From: Chondrus crispus
Lineage: Eukaryota; Rhodophyta; Florideophyceae; Gigartinales; Gigartinaceae
Direction of reading: 5' to 3'
Assembly (NCBI RefSeq): GCF_000350225.1
Contig: NW_005178476.1
Coordinates: forward strand, 1-21,091
Length of the DNA stretch: 21,091 nt
The stretch's first letter is position 1. Each line of letters begins with the position of its first letter. The notes beneath the pieces were generated by a model, which worked only from the letters and a program-made list of their open reading frames with translations, did no database searches and was not told where the DNA came from. Shown piece after piece: positions 7,621 through 16,757 of this stretch. The position numbers were made by a program, and so were the translations under genes.

Positions 7621-8556
7621 TGTAGTGCAATGCGCCTGTCAGGCAGAGACCAAGGTCCGACGGTCCAACACAAACAACAACAACAAAAACAACAACTGCC
7701 AACGGCACAGCGCTACGGAGTGTTCGAAGCGCCCTGTCCTCTTTAAGCGGGTTTGCGGCCCGCAGTTGCTCGGATCCCTGATAGGGGGGGCAAAGAGAAG
7801 GGCCCAGCCCGGGATCGGTAAATGGTGGTAGAGACTTGTAAAGGCAACCGCTCGACGAGTTCGGAGGGGTGTTTAGGTAAACCTGGTTCGATGGGTCGTA
7901 AATCCAATGCTCGTAGAGCGCCTTGTACACCTTATACCCTTGATAAGGTCTTCGACGGGGACGTCGCAACGTAGCCCGTCGGGAAAGAAGAAAACGTAGC
8001 AGCGCTACACCGTCGTACTGCCCGATGGCAAAGTACCAACACCGGATCGGTCGCAACCAGATTCCGATGGAACCAACGCTGAGAAAAGCACCACTGGTGC
8101 ACTAACACAGAACCCCGATGGCTAATGACGTCACATTGCGGATCGCAATCCTACAAGGTGGGACCAACTCAAGATTAAAGGAAATTAGGATAGGGAAGTA
8201 AAGGAAAATTGATAAGGAAAAAGGGGACCCTCGAGCGCAAAGGACACCGTAGGCTAGAGTAGAAGGGAATGTCTTGTAAAAGACGGACTTCGACACAGGC
8301 GATATCAAACTCTGGCAACTCGGGTTGTCTTTATTGACTTGGTCGGTCAAAGGGCTAAGTTATATAGAGCCCCGCCAGGGCGAGTACAGTAGCTCCCGGC
8401 TCTAGATTCTAGATCTAATTAGTAAATAAATTAAATAATTAAAATAATCGTGCGCTTCGTCGCACACGTGTGTCCCCCAAACCCGGACTACAGTATCCAA
8501 ATTTTTTCCTTTTTCACCTCTTTTCACCTCTCTTTTCAGGTGCTTATTGCACTACA
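7621..8556 (-). repeat. LTR shared by the two tandem units
   Basis: The 936-bp LTR begins TGTAGTGCAAT and ends ATTGCACTACA, giving the TG...CA termini and a short terminal inverted repeat typical of LTRs. Orientation comes from promoter elements on the minus strand: a GC-rich box (8369-8376), TATATAA (8360-8366) and AATAAA (8330-8335), the expected U3-R order. It matches 20102-21037 with no difference that I noticed. The flanks differ (CTTTT on the left, TATCC on the right), as expected if it is internal to an array and not an insertion of its own. Confidence 0.93.
8330..8376 (-). promoter_or_regulatory. LTR core promoter and overlapping polyadenylation signal (U3/R)
   Basis: On the minus strand GGCGGGGC (8376-8369) is followed by TATATAA (8366-8360) and, about 25 bases on, AATAAA (8335-8330). 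A TATA box followed at once by a poly(A) signal is the usual U3/R arrangement and sets transcription toward gag. The transcription start should lie near 8335, an inference from TATA spacing. The same GC box and TATA occur in the divergent solo LTR. Confidence 0.7.
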
Positions 8557-8681
8557 TATCCACCTTCTGAGCGCCCTTGCGCTACGCCAAGCCGTCGTAT
8601 AATCTCCTTCCGCCCCTGACCGTGTTTCCCAATCGTCAATCACTCTGCGCGGCGTTCTAGCAAGGGTAAGACGAAAATACC
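8557..8681. other. Junction between 3' LTR and antisense ORF
   Basis: Non-coding. Immediately next to the LTR the minus strand reads AGAAGGTGGATA (8568-8557), a weak candidate polypurine tract for plus-strand priming that contains two T. A second purine-rich stretch (GGCGGAAGGAGA) lies 40-55 bp further away. Neither is a convincing polypurine tract. Confidence 0.35.
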
Positions 8682-10028
8682 ATGCTTCCTTCTCCGTCGG
8701 AACGCTCGGACGAGAGTGCCACCCGTAAACGTCCGGGTGTGGGCTTTTCTTGCAAGTCCGAAGTGCCCCGGGGTCTTCCTTCCATACCCCGTCTACCCCC
8801 TGTTACCAACCCTACCGAACCAGCTTTCCATCCGAGCTACTATTCCTCTTGGGTAGCCCGCCGTCATCCTTCTCTCGAGGCGCTGCAGAACAAAACCATG
8901 CGCGATAACGCAGCCCTGTTTGCTTCTGCTCAATGGTTCTCCTCTGTGGGCGTCCGCGACCTCGACGGCATCAAAATTAATTTCGCCGATGATGCGGGCA
9001 TGTTGCCCGGTAACCTCCCTTTGCAGGCCATTCACACCTTTGACTGGCGCGCCCGCATCGCTATACCCACCTCCATCCTACGTCACTCCTCCCCGCGCCG
9101 TCGCTCTTCCTTATCCCTGCGCTTCATGGACGCTGTGCTCACTCGGATCGAGATTCCGATGGCCGACGCCCTCATACTTTCATGTTACCACTGCGACACT
9201 TCGCAATTTTGTACGGAGTGGGAACGACTCTACCTCTAAAACCTCATCGACTGCACCTTCGGTGACCCCGTGTGCGAGGCGGACCGACTGTGGCGCAACC
9301 GACGCACCGTTACGACCGACGCCATGTTTTGGACCCAAGCCATTCTTCCCACAAACTTTCGCCATACGAAGCGCGGAGGTATTTTCTTTTTCGAAAATAC
9401 TGTACGCTTTGAACGTCGGGTCCGATCCGACACTGGGTACTTCGTGGCGTACCAGATGATTGAGGCCAGTGAAATTTCCAGACAGCACTACACCAATCGA
9501 TACCAACGAACCCCGTCCTGGTGGAGTCAATACGAGGTATGTCAGGGTTTCTGGGCTGAGATAGAACCCATCCTGACATATTACGGCAGTCATTTACGCG
9601 ATCCGCAGCACGGGCTGTGGACTGTGTTTCTCACGGAGTGGTGTGTGAAAGTCGCCGCTACCCTCCTGTGGGAAGTTTTCGACTGTTGGCACTTGTGGCA
9701 CCTCCCTTCGAAACTCCGCGAACAGATGCGTCTCCTCGATTTTTCTGTCCCCCTTGGCGGGTCCGACGTGGACCGTGAAGTGCACGCCCTCCTCGACCTG
9801 ATCGAGACCGTAGCGTGGGATTGCGTTCCTCCACAAAATTCGTCTCGGTCCTTTTCACGCCAGCGACCCTCTTTTTCCCCTGGTAAAAATCATCCAGCTG
9901 CCGGCGACTTCGTGTGGATCAACCCCTGGTCCTCCTCTTTTTTTTCTGCGTACCGTCACTGCGGTCATGCTATTGCGGAGCCCGCGGCCCCCTCCAAGAT
10001 CGGAGCCCCTAGCTTCTTCGTCCTCTGA
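8682..10028 (+). pseudogene. Unrecognised opposite-strand ORF in the 3' compartment, one in-frame stop
   Basis: From the first ATG (in-frame stop just upstream at 8667) one frame runs to TGA at 10026-10028, interrupted only by TAA at 9237-9239. That gives 185 residues before the stop and a stretch of 263 codons after it, with a first internal ATG at 9270. I do not recognise the protein. It is rich in Trp, Tyr and Phe, with a Pro/Ser-rich start (1-60), a mixed globular-looking body and an Arg/Ser/Pro-rich tail. No signal peptide, transmembrane segment, zinc knuckle or gag/pol motif is evident, so it does not look like env. It lies between pol and 3' LTR but on the other strand, as do extra antisense ORFs reported in some plant Ty3/gypsy lineages. 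A captured host gene or chance open frame remains possible. Confidence 0.5.
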
Positions 10029-10630
10029 TCCGTGCCGCAACAGCACTATAGAAGTCTCCTGCGACTTTCCTCCAGTCGACCTGCACCGCTTTTCCATTTG
10101 CATCACGGTCCGCGTTATTCCTCCTTTTTTCATAAATTTCCTCCTCTTTATCCTCGGCAATTTTCCTCCCTCTTTTCATGTGCTCTGACTCTGCCCTACG
10201 AGGGAGGCAACGTGCGTGTTTACAGCATCTCCGACTTCCTCCTTTCTTTTGACCTCTTTTTGCCGTCGGCAGGGGCGTGGCGGTCCCATACAATTTTTCT
10301 AGTCGCCCTCCTCGCTTTTTGTTCGGCCGTCCACGAGACGTCATCAATGATCGCACTTTCAGTTGCCCCGTTGCCCGTTTGGAGATTCCTCATCAAGGAA
10401 ATACAGTTCCCCCTAGAGTCTCTGAGGTGGTCCGCTTTTCTTTCCTCCTCTTCATTTCTCAATTTCCTCCAATTTCCTGCGCATTCTCTTTCTCTCATCC
10501 TCGATGTGCGTCTTCCCTTTCCTCCTCTTTTGTGGTTTACCTCCTCTTTTTGTCTCTCCCTTTTTACCTCTTCAAATTCCTCACTTACCTCCTCTTTTCC
10601 GCGCTTCGAGCAGCCCTCGGTTTTCTAATC
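10029..10630 (+). other. Pyrimidine-rich tract with recurrent TTCCTCCTCTTTT-like motifs
   Basis: Strong C+T bias on the plus strand. Related motifs recur near 10118, 10137, 10161, 10235, 10440, 10518, 10538 and 10586. Frames here stay open because of the skewed composition, and I find no protein signal in them. Similar CACCTCTTTT motifs sit at the LTR edge (8513-8538). In element sense the tract is purine-rich. Confidence 0.5.
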
Positions 10631-10960
10631 CCTCGACAACTGTCACTCTGACAGTGAGCATCTGTACCAAGACTCCCTACAACTTTTCTCTGTTGTAGTT
10701 GCCGGTTCGGCTCAGTTCCCCTGTACGCGCTTAGTGGCATTCGCCACTTCCGCGACCTTCCGTTTCATTGCTGTCCGTTTTTTAGTTCCTCAATCGGAAG
10801 CCCTTTCCCCTGTTCACATTTCATGCCATAAAAAATATTGAACCGACGACGGAAGCTCCGCGGGGAAACCTCTGCTCTCCCGACTCCGGCGGGGTCAAGA
10901 ACTCGTTTCATTCACAGGTAGGTTCTACCCTCTCTCTCTTTGACATCATCCCTTACGTGC
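10631..10960. other. Non-coding segment with three hairpins
   Basis: Three short inverted repeats follow one another: ACTGTCA/TGACAGT with a 3-nt loop (10639-10655), CTACAAC/GTTGTAG with an 8-nt loop (10677-10698) and AGTGGC/GCCACT with a 4-nt loop (10733-10748). No gene, promoter or coding signal is seen. Confidence 0.45.
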
Positions 10961-11422
10961 AGACTCAGATTCGCAACGCGAGAGGTGTGGAGACGTCAAT
11001 GTCGTTGCCCGTGATCTCATTGTGTCCTGACGGCGATTCGTGACTAGTTGAGGTGGCGACGAGGATTCCTCGTACACGTCCGGTCATACGTATTACGATT
11101 AGTTGATCGCATCGACCCTTGTACAGCTTAGAAAAAGACCGCTCTCCTTTTTGGTTGGAAGACACAGCGTAATAAATTAATTACGATCGGCGGTTCGCCC
11201 GTCTCCCTCGATGGTGGACGCTCACTGAAGGGTCGGTGACCGGTGTGCGTCGCAACGCTCGTTCATCGTGGTCCGCGATGCGGGATATCGCTTTCTACGT
11301 TGTATCAACAAAAAGAAGCAAGAAAGCAAAGAAAAACGAAACAAAACAGTACAAAAACAAAAACGAAGGAAGGGGGTTATTGTGGCCAATGGGTTAGTAA
11401 GTCCCTCGTGACGAAAGAATTG
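10961..11422. other. Non-coding 3' compartment, A-rich stretch
   Basis: No supported gene on either strand. It contains a short palindrome CGTAAT/ATTACG (11168-11185) that includes AATAAA on the plus strand, and an A-rich, purine-rich stretch at about 11308-11376. Confidence 0.4.
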
Positions 11423-11450
11423 ATGCGAGCGACTGTGTCGGTCGCCGCAT
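11423..11450. other. Hairpin with 10-bp stem
   Basis: ATGCG plus GCGAC pair with GTCGC plus CGCAT around a 7-nt loop (11434-11440), with a single unpaired A at 11428. Its left arm resembles the start of the two repeats at 11558 and 11762. Confidence 0.45.
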
Positions 11451-11557
11451 GCCATGTTCAAGCAATAATTCTCCCTCATCGAGTGTGTCGACAGTAGGGT
11501 AGGTTGCAGTACCACACGGGTGAGTAGCATGGTCGTGCCATTGGCAAGTGATTTCAC

Positions 11558-11672
11558 ATGCGATTGCTCGCGACTTTGTCGGTGGACGGCTTTGAGTATT
11601 GGTGCCGTCGACTGTGGGGATCGCCAACGACTTTGCGTACGCGAAACGAGTACGGGGTTAATTGTAGCTGCG
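11558..11672 (+). repeat. Diverged repeat, copy 1
   Basis: Starts ATGCGA. It shares with 11762-11862 the sub-blocks GACGGCTTTGAGTATT (GACGACTTAGAATATT in copy 2), GCCGTCG, the run ending ACTTT, and ATTGTAG. A 6-bp inverted repeat GACGGC/GCCGTC (11585-11590, 11604-11609) lies inside. In one plus-strand frame the two copies also share the pattern EYxCRRxW...TTLR. Confidence 0.5.
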
Positions 11673-11761
11673 TCCTCGTGATGGTGGTTCCTATGGACGG
11701 ATGTTCTTGCTCGTCGAAGGTGGAAAACATGTGTCAGTAGTGAGTGTGTCGATCGGTCTTC

Positions 11762-11862
11762 ATGCGAGATCGGGTGTCACTCGACCGCCGGACGACTTAG
11801 AATATTTATGCCGTCGGTTTTGGCAAGCGACAACAACTTTACGCGCAGATTGTAGTTGCAGC
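11762..11862 (+). repeat. Diverged repeat, copy 2
   Basis: Imperfect copy of 11558-11672, about 205 bp downstream; its inner inverted repeat (11791-11796 with 11810-11815) has one mismatch. The two copies lie in different reading frames relative to their surroundings, so a coding origin is unclear. Confidence 0.5.
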
Positions 11863-12204
11863 AGTATTTTCCTGCTTCTCGATTATAATTTCGCAGCATG
11901 CTGAAATCGATTTCTCACTTGTGTCGCCTTTTTGGCAGTTTGTTGTCGACACGCCTAATTTTTTTGATTACATCATACTCCACGAGAACGGACCGACCGT
12001 TCGAAACATCATTTCTCGTGCGTACCGTAATGAGGCGTGTGTGTTTTCTGAGAGGCTCAATGCCCCATCCAGGGATACAGTTTCGCTTCTCTGCCTTGCT
12101 CTCCTTTCCTTTATACTCCTTATTTGCGAACCTCGTAGATGCGTTCCTTCCTCGAAGTTCTGACCTCTCTGTTGTCTCTAACCTACTAATTCTATTTACG
12201 ATGG
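11863..12204. other. Non-coding segment downstream of the chromodomain
   Basis: Between the diverged repeat and the end of the chromodomain frame I see no gene, motif or repeat. A plus-strand frame from 11898 is open for 123 codons but resembles no protein and overlaps the chromodomain antisense. Confidence 0.4.
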
Positions 12205-12654
12205 CTATCCCGGTTGTGCGTGCGACGCTTGCGCGGGTAAAGGTGGCTTTTTCCTTCGGAAATATGTGACTACCGCGCTGCGGAGGATTTGCTCAATAGG
12301 TTCCCACGTTGCGTCCTGGATGGTATACCCATACCACCTCACTTTGAGAATTAATTTCTCCTCGTCATAGCCGTGGTCCACGATCTTGTCGATCACATAC
12401 TCCTGACTCTCGGCTCCTTCTTCCTGCGTGTCCAACTGTCCTTCCCCCTTCCGAAGAGCCAGCGACTCATCCTCATCCTGCTCGTCCGAACCTCCTATCT
12501 CTCGTAGATCGGGCGAGATGTGCACAGCTTCCTGATTTACCAACGGTCCGTCATCCGTCCTATTCTTTGCTTGCGCGGCGGGTTCTTCTCGTTCCCCTTC
12601 TCGATTGAGGAACTGTAGCGCTTGCCGTAGCCCGATTATCCGCGTGTAGTCCAT
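12205..12654 (-). CDS. pol: Chromodomain at the integrase C-terminus (unit B)
   Basis: 149 codons from ATG at 12654, in the integrase frame but separated from it by TAA (12667-12669). Residues 10-83 are a charged, Glu/Asp-rich linker. Residues 84-135 are a chromodomain: EYVIDKIVDH, then KVRWYGY, then DATWEP and a C-terminal helix. The three aromatic-cage positions known to read methyl-lysine in HP1-type chromodomains are filled (Tyr86, Trp107, Tyr110). In chromoviruses this domain directs integration to heterochromatin; that role is inferred here. It could also be a separately translated ORF. This is the only complete copy in the window. Confidence 0.88.
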   Translation of the reverse strand: MDYTRIIGLRQALQFLNREGEREEPAAQAKNRTDDGPLVNQEAVHISPDLREIGGSDEQDEDESLALRKGEGQLDTQEEGAESQEYVIDKIVDHGYDEEKLILKVRWYGYTIQDATWEPIEQILRSAVVTYFRRKKPPLPAQASHAQPG

Positions 12655-12669
12655 GGGACTAGTGGCTTA

Positions 12670-12885
12670 TTCGACTCTATCTCGCGACACGCGCTCTTCT
12701 TGGTCGCCGATGGCAATGACGACCGTATTGTCAGTTGACTCCTTCACTTGATACGGACCCGTAGCCACTTGTGCTAACTTATGTTTCGGCTCGGTGGCCG
12801 TGCCTTGCTCTTTCCGAAGGAATACGTATGATCCTGAAGGGATGTCGTACTTCGGCCTGCGAAGTCTTGAATCGAAATTCCGCTT
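12670..12885 (-). pseudogene. pol: Integrase GPY/F module between two in-frame stops (unit B)
   Basis: Same 72-codon segment as 188-403, bounded by TAG (12886-12888) and TAA (12667-12669), with SGSYVFLRK and TGPYQV. The frame is shared by the integrase core before it and the chromodomain after it, so core, GPY/F and chromodomain were once one protein. Confidence 0.75.
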
Positions 12886-13920
12886 CTACCGTGCCTTTTC
12901 CTTGCGCAGACTCTTATCGGCACTTCTCATCAAGCTCTCCAACCACGACTGCCATTTCAGGTAGTACGCTCGTGACACGCTGAAGTTCTCCAAAGTTAGC
13001 TGCGCTTGTAACACAATGCTTCTCGGCGCACGAGCTAACACCAGCTCGAAGGGCGCGATGTTCATAGTTCGATGAACTTGCGTGTTGTATGTGAACGTCA
13101 CAGCGTCGCTAAATAAGTCCCAGTCCTTGGCATGCTCTCCAACATATTTTCGCAACGCGGAAGTCAGCGTGCGATTAAGCCTCTCAGCTTGGCCGTTGGC
13201 TCGCGGGTGGTACGTAGTCGTGAACAGATTGCGTATGCCAAGAATTCGGCAGACATTCTGAAAGAACCGGGGCGTGAACTGTGTTCCATTGTCGGACAGC
13301 AGCTTGACCGGCGGTCCGTACACGAATACCCAATGTTGAACGAAGGCTTGTGCGATGTGTGCAGCTGATATCTTCTTCAACGGTACGGTTCGTACCAGTT
13401 TCGAGTATCGATCGCTGATCACGAGAATATACCGATTTCCTCGTTTAGTTGTAATTAGATCGCCGAGTATGTCGATGGCGACAAACTCCAGCGGAGCTTT
13501 GGGCGTGAACAGCTTCATTTCCTTCGTGTTTTTTCTTAACTTCACCTTTTCCCGCGCACATGCGGCGCAATTCTTCGCGACTGCGCAGCAGTCTAGGGCC
13601 ATCGTAGGCCAGTAAAAATATCTTCTCAATGTCTTGTAAAGTTTCCTGCCTCCCGGGTGGCCTGCCAATTTTGCGTAGTGGCTCAACCCTATGACGCGGT
13701 CCCTTAACGATTGTGGTATCACCACTTGTACAAACTCCGCCGCGGTACAGCATAGAGTTCCTTTGAGTTCCTCGGTCTCCATGCTGAACGTTCTCACCAT
13801 TCCGACGTCCATTTCTTCCTTGATGCGGTTGCAGAAAGGGTCGACGGCTTGCTCGCGAATGAGCTCCTCCGGAGTGACAGCTTGGAATTGATCGAGGCGA
13901 TCAGAAGCGGCCCCTCTCAA
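12886..13920 (-). pseudogene. pol: Pol integrase (unit B)
   Basis: 344 codons open from 13920 (a TTG, so not a meaningful start), 36 residues longer at the N-terminus than the ATG-based frame in unit A. HHCC residues are His81, His88, Cys118 and Cys121; the catalytic residues are Asp150, Asp210 and Glu246 with D,D(35)E spacing. It overlaps the RNase H frame by 20 bp in a different frame, which marks a frameshift at about 13905-13915. It ends at TAG 12888-12886, as in unit A. Confidence 0.9.
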
Positions 13921-14218
13921 GAGCGAGGATGTCGTCTAACGCGTCAAAACTGTCCTCGTCCTCCACTGTACCCTCGGCCGGTTCGGCCATAAAGCATAGG
14001 ATTTCGTCGTCGATTTCGTCGACGGTTTCTCCTGCGATCCGTAATCTTGACAGGGCATCAGCTTGACTATTCGCCTTGCCCTTCTTGTACTTGATTTCGA
14101 AATCAAATTCCGAGAGGCGGAGCCTCCAGCGGATTAATCTCCCGCTGGGGTCGGTTACGTTCATCAACCACCTCAATGAGGCACGGTTGGTATGCACATA
14201 TATGTATGTGCTCGCCAT
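13901..14218 (-). pseudogene. pol: Pol RNase H, C-terminal part (unit B)
   Basis: Same as 1312-1737 of unit A through the closing ADALSRL block (Asp54) and acidic linker. It terminates earlier (TGA at 13903-13901), because the patch at 13886-13914 is one base shorter and differs in sequence. Confidence 0.85.
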
Positions 14219-14738
14219 ATAGATATGGTCTTAAAGTCTGTACGGCCCAAATTACCGCTAGACATTCTTTTTCTGATACAGAATAGTTTCTTTCGGCTGC
14301 GGCTAACGTTCTTGAAAAGAACCCAATGGGTTTACGTTGCGCATCCCGATGCGTTTGAAACAATGCAGCGCCGATTTGATAGTCGCTTGCATCGGTATCT
14401 ACCGAGTAGGGTAGGTCCTTCTTCGGCAGCGCCAACACCGGTGGCGCCAAAACAGCGTCTTTGACCTTATGAAAAGATTTTTCGCATGGTTCGTCGAATC
14501 CTTCCAACTGGACTGGTTGTCCTTTGTTCAGTAGTTGATTGAGCGGATGCGCCATTTTTGCGTAATGCGGAACGAACCTGCGGTAGACATTGCAAAGTCC
14601 CAGGAAGCTTCTGAGCTGTGTCTGCGTTTGAGGGTACCTCACTTGTTCCAATGCGGCGGTTCGCGCGGCTTCAACTTCTAATGTACCCGGCCGAACGACA
14701 TGACCCAGGTACTTGATCTTTTCGACGAAAATTCGCAC
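14103..14738 (-). pseudogene. pol: Pol RT connection and RNase H, first part (unit B)
   Basis: Identical in protein to the unit A frame at 1622-2257: RT tether, RNase H Asp in TDAS and Glu in SEKE. The frame is lost at the same CATA duplication (about 14196-14206). The frame enters from RT through the shared one-base loss near 14731. Confidence 0.88.
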
Positions 14739-15907
14739 TTGCGAAGCTTGAGCTTCACACCTGCCTTCTCCAATACAGACAGTATTTCGTCAACGTGGAC
14801 AACGTGCTCCTCCCAGGAGTTGCTGAAGATGATGATATCATCCAAATACACCAGACACGACTTCCATCGGAACGGAGAGAGCAGTATATCCATAGCTCTC
14901 TGAAACGTCGCCGGCTCGTTGGTAAGCACGAAGGGCATTCTTGAAAAACGGTAGAGACCTGAGTGACACGAAAAAGCTGTCTTGTCGCCGTCCGCTTCAG
15001 GAATAGGCATCTGCCAATACCCCGAAATCGCGTCCAACGCGGAGAAAACCTTGGTGTCACAAAGCGAGTCCAGACACTCATCCATGCGCGGTAAAGGGTA
15101 CGTGTCCTTCACCGTTACGGCGTTCAACCTGCGGTAGTCTACGCAAAAGCGCATCGATCCGTCCGGCTTGGGCACTAATAAAACGGGCCACGCCCATTCT
15201 GACTGCGCCGGTTCGATGAGTCCTGCTTCTAACATCTCCTGTACTTCTGCGTCCTCGACCTCCCGAGCCCTTGGACCGGCTCGGTAGGGAGCTTGTGCGA
15301 TGGGCCTGGTCTCCGGGACCAGCTCGATCTGATGGACCGTGGTATTGATTTCACCAAGGGTCCCACCCCACATCTTAGGGAATTTCTTCAACATCCGTCG
15401 GAACCGCTCGCGCAGCCGTTCCCGCACGTGGCTCAGGTCGAGGTCCTCCACGTCCGGCGATGGGGGCTCAATCCGCTGCTCCGGCTTCAACGATGCCGTC
15501 GCAGAGAGCCCACTTGACCGTTCTTCTGGCTGGTCCTCGCGCGCTTGATCCGACGGCTCGCATCTTGTCTCGCCCTTAGGCGTCTTGGTAGAATTAGGAA
15601 AAATTTCCTTCTTCCTTTCTTGAATTCCGAGAACTTCACCAATGGTGGTTTCACTCTCGAGCACGGCCCTCGGGTGCGGTAATAATTCTGCCACCACTTG
15701 GCCTTTTTGCACCCTGACAGGATACGTCCTAAAATTCGCAACGAGTAAACGAAATGGCCTGTCAGGCTCGACCTGAACGACACCATTCGTGCACGTCAAC
15801 CCGTGCCTTTCGTACAACGACGAGTACGTGTAGTGCAATACGCACCTGAAAAGGGGAGTGGAAAGAAATGAAAATGATGGGGTATGACAAGAAAAAGTGG
15901 AAATCAT
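14678..15907 (-). pseudogene. pol: Pol reverse transcriptase (unit B)
   Basis: As unit A: motif A Asp292, the FVLTNEP variant block, YLDD at 354-357, solo-LTR-derived first 26 or so residues, and loss of frame after about residue 393. The single protein difference is Phe in place of Tyr at residue 176 (base 15381). Confidence 0.9.
15824..15828. repeat. Target-site duplication GTACG, left side of solo LTR (unit B)
   Basis: Pairs with 16758-16762; same site as in unit A. Confidence 0.88.
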
Positions 15908-16757
15908 TTCACTTTATTATTTTAATTATTAATTTTAATTAGTTGCATATTAGTTATTTAACATTAGATTAGATCTAGGATGTAGCGCCGAGAGCTACTG
16001 TAGTGGCTCCGGCGGGGCGATATATACCTTCGCCCTCTGACGACCAAGTCAGTAAAGGTAACCCGAGTTGCCGGAATCGAATGTCGCCTTGGTCGAAGTC
16101 CGTCTCTACCAAGACGCTCCCTTTTACCTAAGCCTACGGCATCCTTCAGCGTTCGGGGGTCCCATTCCTTTTCCCTTTATTTCCCTATCCTAATTTCCTT
16201 TAATCTTGAGTTGGTCCCACCTTGTAGGATTGCGATCCGCAACGTGACGTCATTTGCCATCGGGCTTCTGTGTTGGTGCACCAGTTGTGCTTTTCTCAGT
16301 GTTGGTTCCATCGGAATCTGGTTGCCACCGATCCATTGTTGGTACTTTGCCATCGGGCAGTACGACGGTGTAGCGCTGCTACGTTTTCTTCTTTCCCGAC
16401 GGGCTACGTTGCGACGTCCCCGTCGAAGACCTTATCAAGGGTATAAGGTGTACAAGGCGCTCTTCGAGCATTGGATTTACGACCCATCGGACCAGGTTTA
16501 CCTAAACACCCCTCCGAACTCGTCGAGCGGTTGCCTTTACAAGTCTCTACCACCATTTACCGATCCCGGGCTGGGCCCTTCTCTTTGCCCCCCCTATCAG
16601 GGATCCGAGCAACTGCGGGCCGCAAACCCGCTTAAAGAGGACAGGGCGCTTCGAACACTCCGTAGCGCTGTGCCGTTGGCAGTTGTTGTTTTTGTTGCTG
16701 TTGTTTGTGTTGGACCGTCGGACCTTGGTCTCTGCCTAACAGGCGCATTGCACTACA
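15829..16757 (+). mobile_element. Solo LTR inserted antisense inside pol (unit B)
   Basis: Same insertion as 3348-4276, with the same GTACG duplication at 15824-15828 and 16758-16762. Base 16647 is C, as in the element LTR, where unit A has A, so the unit A change is derived. Confidence 0.93.
16011..16056 (+). promoter_or_regulatory. Core promoter of the solo LTR (unit B)
   Basis: GGCGGGG, TATATA (16021-16026) and AGTAAA on the plus strand, identical to 3530-3575. Confidence 0.5.

Larger units (their letters stand above)
1..8556 (-). mobile_element. Second tandem unit of the same retrotransposon, truncated by the window edge (unit A)
   Basis: Near-identical copy of 12483-21037 in the same orientation, sharing the LTR at 7621-8556 with unit B. 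It starts at that LTR and runs down to base 1, where the window cuts it in the linker before the chromodomain. Isolated differences from unit B seen by eye are at 120/12602, 1563/14044, 2900/15381, 4166/16647, 5793/18274, 5984/18465 and 7496/19977. There is also a divergent patch at 1404-1433. All major lesions are shared with unit B. Confidence 0.92.

Noticed and set aside
3348..8556. The two LTRs in opposite orientation (3348-4276 and 7621-8556) as terminal inverted repeats of a DIRS-like or DNA transposon carrying gag and protease
   Set aside because: The inner copy has its own 5-bp target-site duplication and TG...CA ends, pol continues in frame across it, and the element encodes a D,D(35)E integrase. 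A nested solo LTR explains everything.
10032..10628. 198-codon plus-strand ORF
   Set aside because: It stays open because of the pyrimidine skew (Ser, Phe, Leu, Pro runs), and other frames in the same stretch are open too.
11222..11557. Minus-strand ORF with a hydrophobic stretch as a possible env
   Set aside because: The hydrophobic residues come from the antisense of an A-rich low-complexity stretch. There is no signal peptide, cysteine pattern or cleavage site, and it is only 111 codons.
404..12888. Alternative genetic code with TAA/TAG as sense codons
   Set aside because: In-frame stops are few and isolated, and the long frames otherwise end normally. A reassigned code would show many more of them.
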